Shown here in pieces: positions 24,201 through 31,735 of a stretch of DNA of 64,000 bases (the first letter of the stretch is position 1; every line of letters begins with the position of its first letter). This DNA comes from Streptomyces sp. NBC_01198 (GTDB lineage: Bacteria; Actinomycetota; Actinomycetes; Streptomycetales; Streptomycetaceae), in assembly GCF_036010485.1 (NCBI RefSeq), contig NZ_CP108568.1, positions 1,612,001 through 1,676,000 on the forward strand, read 5' to 3'. Position numbers and translations under genes: made by a program. Under the pieces are notes generated by a model that worked only from the letters and a program-made list of their open reading frames with translations, made no database searches and was not told the origin of the DNA.

Positions 24201-25950
24201 TCGCCGCGTCGCGCAGCGGTGCCAGCGCCCTGGCCGGCGCCTCGAACCAGCCGCCGCGCGGCAGGTCGGCCATGACCGGATACCGCACACTCCCCTCGAC
24301 GACCTGCGGACCGCCGTCCGCCTCGGTGTCGAGCGACCACCCGCAGCCGGGCGGCAGGTGGCGTGCCTCGGTGCCCAGGCACACGACGTACATCCCGACC
24401 GCGGGCCCCTCCTGGACCAGCCTGGCGACACCGGGCAGCGCGCGCAGCCGGCGGATGCCGTCCAGGATCAGCACGACGGCGGGTCCGGGCGGGCCGTCCG
24501 CCGCCGCGCCCTCGCTGACGCCGGCGGGCGGCGCCGGGGGCGCGGGTTCCGCGCCCGGGGACGCCGCGGCCGGCGGTTCCGCCGCCGCGGCGGCCGCACC
24601 GCGCTGCCGGTCGGCGAGCAGCAGGAGCAGCTCGCCGATCTGCTCGGCCACCGAGGTCGGGTCGGCGTGCACCCGGGGCGCGTCGCCGTCGTCCAGCGCG
24701 GAGGAGGAGCGCGGCAGCCACCGCAGCCACCGCCAGTCCAGGGCGCCCCTCGCATCGGTCAGCACCCGCAGGACGACATCCTCCGGGCAGTGGTGGACGG
24801 CGGTCTGCAGTGCGAGCCAGCCGGCCAGCCGCCGGGGGCGGTCGCCGGCGCCGACCACACCGATCACCCCGTGCTCCGGCAGGCTCACCACGGCGGGAAA
24901 GGCGTGCTCCGCCAGCGGCACGAGGCCGCCCGCCGCCGGGAGGCGGAAGCCGGGGCTGGCGGGGGCCACGGTGCGCAGGCCGGAGCGCAGGGCGAGGAAG
25001 TCCGGGTCGGCGCGGCGGCGTTCCCACAGCCGCCGGCCGTGCAGGACGGCGGTCATCTTGACGTCGGCCGGTTCCGGGTACGCCCTGGCCAGCAGGGCGG
25101 CGATATCGGGTACGACCTTGCCGGCCAGCCGCAGGTCCGCCAGCGATTCGCCGGACAGCGCGAGCGGCGTCCAGGCCGCGTTGATGGCGACCACCCGAGC
25201 CCGGAGCAGCCGGCCATGCTCGCGCAGCCGCATCAGACGCGCGTCGGAACCGTGCCACCAGCGCACTCGTGCGGGCGCTTCGGGGGAGTCGGCCCGCGCT
25301 TGCGGCAGGACGCGCGGCGGCCGGGCGAAGAGCAGCGTGCCGCCCTCGCCGGCCGGCAGGGGGGCCGCTTCGGCGGAGCCGCGCCGGCGCCACCCCACCC
25401 GCCGGTCCGCGGCGTCCCGGGCGCTGCCGTCCCACCACTGGTCGTGCTCCGGGGAAGGGGGCGGCGCATGGGACAGCCCGGCGCCGGGCAGCACGAGGAG
25501 CGGCCGCCGGGGGCGGGACCCGGCACCGAACAGCTCGATCAGGCTGTCGGTGTCGAGCGACTTGGTGCGACCCACGCTTTCCGCGGTGAGATGGACCACT
25601 TCCCCCGCGTCCTCACCCGCGACGACCCGCAGCTCCGCGCTGCCCTGCACAGCGCCGTCCGGTAACGGCGTGCCGAGGCTGACGCGTACGCCGTCGCGCA
25701 GCGGTGACCGGGCGAGTGGTATCAGGGCGGGCAGTGCGGTGTCGCCGACGTAGAGCATCGGTAGGTCGAAACCCGGGTCGTCCTGCGGGGTGTAGCAGGT
25801 CACGGGGGTGTCCGACTCCTCCATCCCCCGCCACGGCCACCGTCGGCCGAACAGCTCGGCGAGCTCCTGCATCACCGCGATCTCCGGCGCGGTCAGCTCG
25901 ATGTCGTGCTCGGTCCCGTCGAGCGTCACCACCGTCAGTATCCTGCGCAT
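21268..25950 (-). CDS. FHA-like / EccC-like FtsK-SpoIIIE protein with extra C-terminal AAA ATPase
   Basis: The product is 1560 residues with no membrane segment. The N-terminus has a ubiquitin/FHA-like beta region (ELRVVAGEDAGEVVHL near 105). A degenerate ATPase module follows (about 370-600, GVVGAGDRPRRLAGW) with an Ala/Pro linker. Next is the FtsK/SpoIIIE core (about 620-880) with LVDYKGGTAFG and LATQRPGG; its P-loop is GAGGSGRT (Arg for Lys, about 649) and its Walker B reads VIAEF (Ala for Asp), so it may not hydrolyse ATP. The third module has an intact GAPRSGKS (about 983). Last is an added AAA domain (about 1240-1560) with GPRRAGKSW (about 1266) and FLLDEVGRL (about 1342-1350). A TTA Leu codon lies at residue 1558. 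EccC relatives drive type VII secretion, but no Ecc/Esx genes are near. Confidence 0.85.
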   Translation of the reverse strand: MRRILTVVTLDGTEHDIELTAPEIAVMQELAELFGRRWPWRGMEESDTPVTCYTPQDDPGFDLPMLYVGDTALPALIPLARSPLRDGVRVSLGTPLPDGAVQGSAELRVVAGEDAGEVVHLTAESVGRTKSLDTDSLIELFGAGSRPRRPLLVLPGAGLSHAPPPSPEHDQWWDGSARDAADRRVGWRRRGSAEAAPLPAGEGGTLLFARPPRVLPQARADSPEAPARVRWWHGSDARLMRLREHGRLLRARVVAINAAWTPLALSGESLADLRLAGKVVPDIAALLARAYPEPADVKMTAVLHGRRLWERRRADPDFLALRSGLRTVAPASPGFRLPAAGGLVPLAEHAFPAVVSLPEHGVIGVVGAGDRPRRLAGWLALQTAVHHCPEDVVLRVLTDARGALDWRWLRWLPRSSSALDDGDAPRVHADPTSVAEQIGELLLLLADRQRGAAAAAAEPPAAASPGAEPAPPAPPAGVSEGAAADGPPGPAVVLILDGIRRLRALPGVARLVQEGPAVGMYVVCLGTEARHLPPGCGWSLDTEADGGPQVVEGSVRYPVMADLPRGGWFEAPARALAPLRDAATVQRALDLADRPLPELLGLDSPEDPGPIVARWSAVPRSTTAVVGQADGFPFEVDLRRHGPHALVAGAGGSGRTAFLRTWVTSLAVANRPDEMIFVLVDYKGGTAFGSVAELPHVTSLIADLDTRQAERILGRLQAALRSRETQLSTYAARDIDHYHHLRDRDRDLPPLPRLVFVIAEFTGLVRELPDLVTGLLNIAQRGRSLGVHLVLATQRPGGLLPSVIQSTTNLRIALRVSGAHESVAVIDAPDAAAIPRSNPGRAFLRSGADELREFQAAMPVEPDRPHPLDLKVTMRELDRPAPPRNQPAHAAPSGGRGGAGPTDLDQLVSAVRTAARHIGLPSVPGPLPDQLPLVVTLSELPAPEGPVRDPAPVAYGVMEFADEPGRQPALFDLAADGPLAAIGAPRSGKSQLLRTIAAALAVRHSAADVHLFGIDSGNGALQALSGLPHCGAVVTRGRPDHMARLVGRLTAALYSRQQLFAEGGFSDIAAQRQAVPEERRLPYLVLLLDRWEAFAEFAQHDGGRMADDLDLLSSQGPAAGIQLVLTAETMLEAFATRAGLQVQDALVFNQRARDDYPGWGVEVPAAPLEPGRAFQAFSPVELQIALLDGEPTGRGQSDALDRLAAELRTREAHVPHARRPFTIDDAPRAAEKFHVGPGKGRPVGREDVLAWLRDRHATGASAALLGPRRAGKSWVLEELRRRLAAEGGRREIHRLTVPPSKSEVADDPDALAGLLDRWVRDAGNPAEALLDKAAESAAGSRLVFLLDEVGRLTDYGPAAVSWLRDLGQAGAWLVYTGTEKDWRTVVRWALTAPGSSFGNDVNARLLGPLDRDAALDFLSGTAANLGVALGRDTTAAAVVAAVGSWPYYLQVVGDALVRAVQGNDLSALSSADALRALIGARLLDECSLHFQSRWAEIGPAGRAALLTAPGTMPRDATPAQREDLREVGLLRPGEEWLDDPPLLDWIARNDISLRDGELPV

Positions 25951-25993
25951 CGCCGTCCTGCCCCGATCCCGATCCCGTCCCGGTCCCGCCGGC

Positions 25994-26689
25994 TCAGCGG
26001 TCCGCGCCGGGAAGCGTGCTCTGGCCCTGCAACTGCCTGGTGCTGGAGCTGAATTCGGCCTGCCAGTCGGCGGTCTCGCCGTCGACGTGACCGCGCACGG
26101 AGTCGGCCAGCCGCTGGATGAGGGCCAACTGCCGCTCGACCTCGGCCGGTTCGAGCAGCCGCCCGGGGATGTCCGCGCCGGGTCCGGCCCGCAGCACATC
26201 GGTGGCCCACTCCAGCCGGACCGCGTTCAGCTCGGTGCGCAGGGCGTGCGCGACGACGATGTCACGCATCCAGGCGGCGGACACCCCGAAGAAGTGGTCA
26301 AAGCCCTTGCAGCCCGCGGCGACCGCGAGCAGGACGTAGCCCCAGCCCTGCCCGGAACCGCCGTAGGCGGCCGTGCCGAGCGGCACCGCCGTGCCCGCCA
26401 CGGCGAAGGCGATGGCCAGGCCCTGGAGCAGCCGGGAGCCGACGCGCTTGAGCCGCTTGTCGTTCAGATACCAGTCGATGGCGGTCTCGGCCTCCTGCTC
26501 GGCCCAGGTCCGCAGGGCGGCCAGCGTCTCGCGCTGTGCGGCCGGGTCGGTGGCGGCGGCGGGCGGCACGTCGGGAAAGGGCTGCGGCTCCAGATCCCTG
26601 CTCCGCCGGGCGCGGCGCGGCCCGCCACGGCGCAGTGCCGCCGGTGCCCCTGCTCGCGCCCCAGGACTCGGCCCCTCGTGGCCCGCCAT
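25994..26689 (-). CDS. SLATT-like two-TM membrane protein (first gene of the FtsK/phosphoesterase locus)
   Basis: The product is 231 residues. After a basic, Pro-rich cytoplasmic N-terminus comes a helix ending AIDWYLNDKRLKRVGSRLL, two closely spaced membrane helices (about 88-106 and 115-133) joined by a short Gly loop, and then DHFFGVSAAWMRDIVVAHAL and a long charged helix. The W-Y before TM1 and the D-F-F-G-W-M-R after TM2 match my memory of SLATT proteins, predicted pore-forming 2TM effectors of bacterial conflict systems. The exact SLATT subfamily is not assigned. It lies 43 nt upstream of the FtsK gene on the same strand, with GAGAGGGCGGG before the ATG. It could supply the membrane anchor that the FtsK protein lacks. 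Confidence 0.7.
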   Translation of the reverse strand: MAGHEGPSPGARAGAPAALRRGGPRRARRSRDLEPQPFPDVPPAAATDPAAQRETLAALRTWAEQEAETAIDWYLNDKRLKRVGSRLLQGLAIAFAVAGTAVPLGTAAYGGSGQGWGYVLLAVAAGCKGFDHFFGVSAAWMRDIVVAHALRTELNAVRLEWATDVLRAGPGADIPGRLLEPAEVERQLALIQRLADSVRGHVDGETADWQAEFSSSTRQLQGQSTLPGADR

Positions 26690-27123
26690 CGGTCCCGCCC
26701 TCTCACCCGCCCCGGCCGGGCCGGGTCCCCGTGCGAGAGGCTATCGGCTCGCGCCGCCGGGGGGCGCGGGAATGCGCCGATCGGCCGCCGCGGCCAGCGG
26801 GTGACGCGTATACGGAAACGCGGCCTGCCCGGGAGCGGGCAGCGGCCGGCGGGCAGGCACCGGCCACCGGGACGTCCGGCACGCCGCCCGCGCGGCCGCG
26901 CCCGCCCGTGCCCGGGACCGACGTGGCGGCCGCGGTCGCGCAGGTCGAGTCGCACGTCTTTATGACGCCGGGCTGCCGCCGGCGGACCTGGTCGGGCCGC
27001 CGGCGCGCGGCGACGGCACCCTGTTCTGGCCCGATCCGGACCCTTTCGGACGATCTTGCGCGTAACGGCAACGCAAGGTGCCGGGGAGGCTGCTGTTCAT
27101 CGGAGCCGTCTAGCATCGGCCGC
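26690..27123. other. Divergent intergenic region between the SLATT operon and a methyltransferase gene
   Basis: These 434 bp must hold the promoters of both the three-gene minus-strand operon and the plus-strand methyltransferase. I see no gene. The only symmetric element noted is TTGCG-N11-CGCAA (27056-27076), about 48 bp before the methyltransferase start. No convincing -35/-10 pair was found for the operon. Confidence 0.35.
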
Positions 27124-27855
27124 ATGCTGGACTATGACGTGGAGGCGGAGCGTTACGACGCGACGCGCGGCGGGGTGCCGCGGGCGCGGTCGGCGGCACG
27201 GGCCGTGCTGGCCCTCGTGCCCGATCGGGCCCGCACCCTGCTGGACGTCGGGTGCGGCACGGGCCTGGTGACCGAGTACCTGGCACGGCCGGGTCTCCAG
27301 CTCTTCGCGGTGGACGCGGCGGCGGGGATGGTGGCCGCCACGGCCGACCGGACCGGCGTCACGGTGGTGCGCGGCAACTGCCACCGGCTGCCGTTCGCCG
27401 ACGAGTCGCTCGACGCGGTGAGCGCGGTGTGGCTGCTGCACCTGCTGCCGGACGCGACGACGGTGGTCGCCGAGTGCGCCCGGGTGCTGCGGCCCGGCGG
27501 GGTCTTCGTGACCACCGTCGACAAGGACGCCGGGCACGACATGGACAGCGACGTCGACCGGCTGCTCGCCCCCTACCGGGTGAGCAGGGCCTTCGACGGA
27601 GCGGCGCGGATCCTGGCGGCGGCCTGCGAGCACGGCCTGAGCCGGGTGGGCGAGGCCCGCTTCACCGGCCACGGGCAGGGCAGGGCCCCGAACAGTACGG
27701 CCGGGGCCGTGGCCGGCGGCTACTTCGCCTCCGCGCTGGTCCTGGACGAGTCCCAGACGTCGGCGCTGGCCGAGCGGCTGTCGCTGCTGCCCAACCCGGA
27801 CGTGCCCCGCCCGGACCCGGTCTACCGGCTGCTGGCGCTGCGCAAGACGGTGTGA
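27124..27855 (+). CDS. Class I SAM-dependent methyltransferase
   Basis: The product is 243 residues. The SAM-binding motif I is LLDVGCGTGLVTEYLA, followed by the acidic end of strand 2 (VDAAAGM) and the motif ADESLDAVSAVWLLHLLPD, as in Methyltransf_11 proteins that methylate small molecules. HVLRPGG-type motif III appears as CARVLRPGGVFV. The ATG at 27124 opens 30 residues ahead of motif I, the usual spacing. The substrate is unknown. It is divergent from the SLATT operon and convergent with the Clp-N gene. Confidence 0.85.
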   Translation: MLDYDVEAERYDATRGGVPRARSAARAVLALVPDRARTLLDVGCGTGLVTEYLARPGLQLFAVDAAAGMVAATADRTGVTVVRGNCHRLPFADESLDAVSAVWLLHLLPDATTVVAECARVLRPGGVFVTTVDKDAGHDMDSDVDRLLAPYRVSRAFDGAARILAAACEHGLSRVGEARFTGHGQGRAPNSTAGAVAGGYFASALVLDESQTSALAERLSLLPNPDVPRPDPVYRLLALRKTV

Positions 27856-27878
27856 GACAGGCGCTGTGATCGGGGCTG

Positions 27879-28589
27879 TCAGGGCTTGAGTTCCGACAGG
27901 GCGGCGGCGAGCCAGTCCTCGACGGCCTGGTGGGTGACACCGAGGGCCGTGACGGCCTGCGCCGAGGGGTCCTGGTCGTCGCTGAGCACGCCGAGCAGGA
28001 TGTGTTCCGTGCCGATGTAGTTGTGGCCGAGGCGCAGGGCCTCGCGGAAGACCAGTTGCAGGGTCTTCTTGGTGGCCGGGCTGATCGGCAGATGGCCCTC
28101 CAGGGGCTTCTTCTTCGCGCCAGGGGTGCCCACGGCGGCGCGTACCGCCTCCGGGGTGGCGCCCAGGTCGGTGAGGGCGCGGAGGGCGAAGGTGCCCTGC
28201 TGGTCGAGCAGGCCGAGGACCAGGTGCTCCGGCTCGATGGCTCCGTGCCGTGCGGTACGGGCCTCCTCCTGGGCGTCGGCGACCGCCTGGCGGGCGCGGG
28301 CGGTGAACCGGCTGAAGTTCGCCTCGACGTTGAGGTCTTCGGGGATCCTCGGCACGAAGCGCTTCTGCGCGGCCTGCTTGCTCACCCCCATGTGCCGGCC
28401 GATGTCGGTCCAGGAAGCGCCCACCCGCCGCGCCTGGTCGACGAAGTGGCCGATGAGGTGGTCGGCGACGTCGTCCAGATACGCGGCGATGGTCACCGCG
28501 TGTTCGAGGTCGGCCAGCGGGTCGCTGTCGGGGTGCTGCTCTTTGACGTAGTCGATGAGGTCGCTGAGGCGTACCGGGTGCCGAGGCAT
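27879..28589 (-). CDS. HTH protein with two Clp N-terminal repeats (Clp_N/R-domain regulator)
   Basis: The product is 236 residues. A DNA-binding helix-turn-helix, GASWTDIGRHMGVSKQAAQKRF (about 58-79, the residues shown run over a few more than one helix pair), precedes two Clp_N repeats: FTARARQAVADAQEEAR with EHLVLGLL, and KKTLQLVFREALRLGHNYIG with EHILLGVL. Clp_N domains are the substrate or adaptor-binding N-domains of ClpC/ClpA. Here there is no AAA ATPase, so it probably is a regulator or adaptor linked to the Clp system. The start ATG sits immediately behind paired TTGAC palindromes and the transcript is probably leaderless (see 28591-28640), pointing to autoregulation. Confidence 0.85.
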   Translation of the reverse strand: MPRHPVRLSDLIDYVKEQHPDSDPLADLEHAVTIAAYLDDVADHLIGHFVDQARRVGASWTDIGRHMGVSKQAAQKRFVPRIPEDLNVEANFSRFTARARQAVADAQEEARTARHGAIEPEHLVLGLLDQQGTFALRALTDLGATPEAVRAAVGTPGAKKKPLEGHLPISPATKKTLQLVFREALRLGHNYIGTEHILLGVLSDDQDPSAQAVTALGVTHQAVEDWLAAALSELKP

Positions 28590-28590
28590 G

Positions 28591-28640
28591 CGTCAACCGT
28601 ACGTTGACGATACTGGATCGTCAACCCGTCATTGACGATC
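28591..28640 (-). promoter_or_regulatory. Leaderless promoter with two inverted-repeat operators for the Clp_N/HTH gene
   Basis: Two inverted repeats are present: CGTCAAC-N5-GTTGACG (28591-28609) and GATCGTCAA-N7-TTGACGATC (28616-28640). On the minus strand, TTGACG of the outer repeat is 17 nt from TACGGT inside the inner one, a good -35/-10 pair. The predicted start of transcription falls on or next to the A of the ATG at 28589. The operators thus overlap both promoter elements. The regulator is likely the gene's own HTH protein. Confidence 0.6.
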
Positions 28641-28670
28641 GGCTCATTCTTGCCGGCCGATCGGTTGGGC

Positions 28671-30806
28671 TCAGGGTCGGGCCGACGTACGCGACAGCCC
28701 GCGGCGGTTGCGCGGGCGGGCGACCGCCGGCGCGGGCTCCGGGCAGAGGCCCGGGGTGAGCCAGGTGCGGAAGACCGTGTGCAGCGTCTCGGCGCCGACG
28801 ATCGGCTCGGCCGGCAGCGGGAGTTCGGCGGGCGCCAGCAGGAAGGGCCGGGACTGCGGACCGCCGAGGCCGCCGTGCGAGCCGGCCTGCTCCTCGAAGG
28901 CGTGCACCGCCCCGCTGAGCGGATCGACGGCCGAGTTGACCATCAGGTCGGCCGTGTGCGCGAAGGAGTCCGCCCGCAGCACCGCGGCCGCCGCGTCGGG
29001 CCCGAACCACGCCAGCGGATCGCGGCCCGTCACCCGGCCGGTGGCCAGCTCGTGCTCGCTGCCGCCCGGACCCAGCACCAGCGGGCCGCGCTGCTCGCTG
29101 CGTACGAGGACGAAGCCGATCCCGGGATGCCCGGTGAGCGCGGGCAGCAGGCGGGGGCAGCGCCCGGCTATCTCCTCCAGCGTCGCCCGCCCGGCGATGT
29201 CGGGGAAGGCGACCAGGCCGAGGTTGCCCGAGGCGAGCACGATCGGGTCGGAGGGCGGCCCCCCGCAGGCGGCCTCCTCCGCGGCCCGCCGGCCCCTTTC
29301 CGGGCGGCGCAGAGCGCTGCGTGCGGCGGCCCGCGCCTCGGCGCCGGTACGCCGCCGGGCCCGCCACCCGGGTTCCCGCCCGGTGGGCGGCAGCCCGCAC
29401 CCGGCACGTACCAGCTCACGCAGGCCGGTCCCGTAGGCGTCCTCGAAGGTCTCGCCGGCGCTCTGGCCGTGGTCGGAGAGCAGCACGAAGCGGTACGGCC
29501 GGGGGGCGTAGCGTGCCGCGTCGGCGATCAGCCGGACCGAGCTGTCGAGCCGGGTGAGGACCTTGCGGGCGTCCCGGCTGTCCGGTCCCGAGTGGTGGGC
29601 GACCTCGTCGTAGGCGACCAGGTCGGCGTAGACGGCGGTGCGCCCGGCGAGCATGTCGCCGACCACCGCGGCCACCGCCACGTCCCGTTCGACGACGGTG
29701 GCGAAGGCCCGCAGCACCGGGTAGACGCCGCCGCGCTTGATCCGCGGGCGATCCCTGCGCAGCCGGGACGCGCTGGACTCGACGACCTCCCTGCCGACCT
29801 CGGCGACGAACGACCAGGCGGTGCGCACCGCGTTGGCCGGATCGGAGAAGTAGGCGAAGTAACCGGACCTGGACCGGCTGAACTTGCCGCGCTGCGCCGC
29901 CACCGACATCACCAGCGCCGACTGCTCCGCGCCGCCGGTGAAGAGATTGCCGCGGCTGGCGCCGTCCGCGGCGAGCAGGCCGCGCGAGCCGGTGCGTTCG
30001 ACCGCCCTGCGCTCCAACTCGGCCGCGCTGGAGGGCCGGTTGCAGACCATGACCTGCCCGGTCTCCTTCTCGAACCAGCGGAAGGCGGGCACATCGTGGT
30101 TGCTGCCGTGCAGGATCGCCAGCTGGCTGGCGCCGGTCTGGCTGCTCCAGTCGGTGCGCCAGGCGGTGAGCCGGTGGGTGCTGCCGAGCCAGCCGGCCAG
30201 CGTGGGCATCGCGGGCCGGCTGCCGGCCAGGGCGGACGCCAGCACATCGTGGCCGACACCGTCGAGTTGCAGGAAGACGGTGCCCGGGGCGGTCGGCAGC
30301 GGCGGGTCGCCCGCGTGCCGCCTGCGACGGCCCGCCAGCCTCGCCAGCCGCCGCCCGTAGGCCGCGTCGTCCCGTACGGCGAGCGCGGTGCTCGTCGCCG
30401 ACGAGGCCGCCGACATCACCGCGGCGATCACCACCGCGGTGACCGGCGTGACCTCTCCCCTGCCGTCCGGGGTGAAGCGCAGCGCGACCAACAGCAGCGA
30501 ACCGTTGAGGAAGAACACCAGCGCGCCGAGCAGCAGCGCGGGAACCAGCAGCAACGCCCTGACCAGCAGCGGCCACACCAGTGCGCTCAGCACGCCGAAG
30601 GCACCCGCGCCGACCGCCGCGGTGGCCGCGATCTGGGTGGGGCTGTCGCCGTTCTGCGCCTCGATGCGGAAGTCGGGGAGAAGCCAGGCCAGGACGGCAA
30701 GGGTGGCGGAGGCCACCATCCACACGGCGAGCACGCGTCCGACGGCCCGCAGCGCGCTGCGCCCCGCGGCCCGTCTCCGACTCGGATTCCGTCCCGGCTG
30801 AGGCAC
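28671..30806 (-). CDS. Membrane protein: holin-like four-TM domain fused to alkaline-phosphatase-superfamily phosphodiesterase
   Basis: The product is about 711 residues. The N-terminal part has four membrane helices (GRVLAVWMVASATLAVLAW; FGVLSALVWPLLVRALLLV; LLGALVFFLNGSLLLVAL; TAVVIAAVMSAASSATST), resembling a mycobacterial-type holin superfamily module. The rest is a nucleotide pyrophosphatase-like hydrolase with metal ligands in LQLDGVG, YDEVAHHSG and LLSDHGQSAG, and a probable Thr/Ser nucleophile in QTGASQLAILHGSN. The start is uncertain: GTG 30806 has AGGG 7 nt upstream; ATG 30854 would add 16 residues including a TTA codon. Its substrate is unknown. It is divergent from a metallo-beta-lactamase gene. 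Confidence 0.8.
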   Translation of the reverse strand: MPQPGRNPSRRRAAGRSALRAVGRVLAVWMVASATLAVLAWLLPDFRIEAQNGDSPTQIAATAAVGAGAFGVLSALVWPLLVRALLLVPALLLGALVFFLNGSLLLVALRFTPDGRGEVTPVTAVVIAAVMSAASSATSTALAVRDDAAYGRRLARLAGRRRRHAGDPPLPTAPGTVFLQLDGVGHDVLASALAGSRPAMPTLAGWLGSTHRLTAWRTDWSSQTGASQLAILHGSNHDVPAFRWFEKETGQVMVCNRPSSAAELERRAVERTGSRGLLAADGASRGNLFTGGAEQSALVMSVAAQRGKFSRSRSGYFAYFSDPANAVRTAWSFVAEVGREVVESSASRLRRDRPRIKRGGVYPVLRAFATVVERDVAVAAVVGDMLAGRTAVYADLVAYDEVAHHSGPDSRDARKVLTRLDSSVRLIADAARYAPRPYRFVLLSDHGQSAGETFEDAYGTGLRELVRAGCGLPPTGREPGWRARRRTGAEARAAARSALRRPERGRRAAEEAACGGPPSDPIVLASGNLGLVAFPDIAGRATLEEIAGRCPRLLPALTGHPGIGFVLVRSEQRGPLVLGPGGSEHELATGRVTGRDPLAWFGPDAAAAVLRADSFAHTADLMVNSAVDPLSGAVHAFEEQAGSHGGLGGPQSRPFLLAPAELPLPAEPIVGAETLHTVFRTWLTPGLCPEPAPAVARPRNRRGLSRTSARP

Positions 30807-30934
30807 CCCACCACCCTGCCATACCCGTACGGCCGGACCTGCGGGTAAGGGCATACCCTCGGGGTCGGTACGGCGGGGGGCCGGCACGGCGTGCGCCGCG
30901 CACGGGCGGCGCACACGGCGGAGGGACGGGCGCG

Positions 30935-31735
30935 GTGTCTGTGGAGATCACGTGGTGGGGTCATGCCACGGTGACCGTGCGGGACTCCGGAACGCGGGTG
31001 CTGACCGACCCGCTGTTCGCACGGCGGCTCGCGCATCTGCGCCGGCGCAAGGGAGCCGTGCCCCCGGCGGCCGCGGCCGCGGCCGACGTGGTGCTGGTCT
31101 CGCATCTGCACGCCGACCACCTGCACATCGGGTCGCTGGCACTCCTCGCGCCCGGCACGCCGGTGCTGCTGCCGCGCGGCGCCCAGGCCGCCGTCCCCGG
31201 GCTGCGCCGGGTGCGCGACCGGCTGCGGCTGACGGAGGTCGAGGCGGGCGAGTCACGGGACTTCGGCGCGCTGAGCGTGCGCGCCGTGCCCGCCGTGCAC
31301 GACGGGCGGCGGGTGCCGTACGGGCCGCAGCGCTCGCAGGCGCTCGGCTACGTGGTGGAGGGGACCGCGCGGACGTACTTCGCCGGTGACACCGGGCTGT
31401 TCGAGGGGATGGCGGACGCGGTCGGCCCGTGCGACATCGCTCTGCTGCCGGTCGGCGGCTGGGGGCCGTTCCTCGGCCACGGCCACCTGGACGCCGGGCG
31501 GGCGGCGCAGGTTCTGGCGCGGCTGGCGCCGCGGGCGGCTGTACCGATGCACTACGGGACGTACTGGCCGATCGGCATGGACGCGGTGCGGCCGCACGAA
31601 TTCCACACCCCGGGTGCGGAGTTCGTCCGCCTCGCCGCGGACGCCGCCCCGCGGGTGGCCGTGCACCGGCTGGACCACGGGCAGAGCGTCACCGTCCCGG
31701 ACACCGGGGCCGCGGGACGGGAGACCTCCAGGTGA
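30935..31735 (+). CDS. Metallo-beta-lactamase-fold hydrolase (UlaG/YycJ-like)
   Basis: The product is 266 residues with the MBL metal motif HLHADHLH, a second ligand region RAVPAVHDGR, the Asp in FAGDTGLFEG and a final His in VPMHYGTYWP. WWGHATVTVRDSG at the N-terminus is typical of the UlaG-like group of phosphodiester/lactone hydrolases. GTG 30935 has GGAGGG 9 nt upstream. The stop overlaps the DedA gene start (GTGA), so they form a two-gene operon; a phospholipid-related substrate is possible but only inferred. Confidence 0.85.
   Translation: MSVEITWWGHATVTVRDSGTRVLTDPLFARRLAHLRRRKGAVPPAAAAAADVVLVSHLHADHLHIGSLALLAPGTPVLLPRGAQAAVPGLRRVRDRLRLTEVEAGESRDFGALSVRAVPAVHDGRRVPYGPQRSQALGYVVEGTARTYFAGDTGLFEGMADAVGPCDIALLPVGGWGPFLGHGHLDAGRAAQVLARLAPRAAVPMHYGTYWPIGMDAVRPHEFHTPGAEFVRLAADAAPRVAVHRLDHGQSVTVPDTGAAGRETSR

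Noticed and set aside
21484..25665. A 1393-codon plus-strand open frame opposite the FtsK gene
   Set aside because: The translation is rich in Arg, Gly, Gln and Ala with no domain, and the minus-strand product has clear ATPase motifs. It is a shadow of GC-rich third positions.
21268..25950. Reading the FtsK gene as the EccC of a complete type VII secretion system
   Set aside because: No WXG100, EccB, EccD, EccE or MycP gene is nearby, the protein lacks TM helices, and it has an added AAA domain. It is EccC-like, not a shown ESX component.
28671..30806. Prophage remnant because of a holin-like domain
   Set aside because: The domain is fused to an enzyme, and there are no lysin, tail, capsid or integrase genes in the window.
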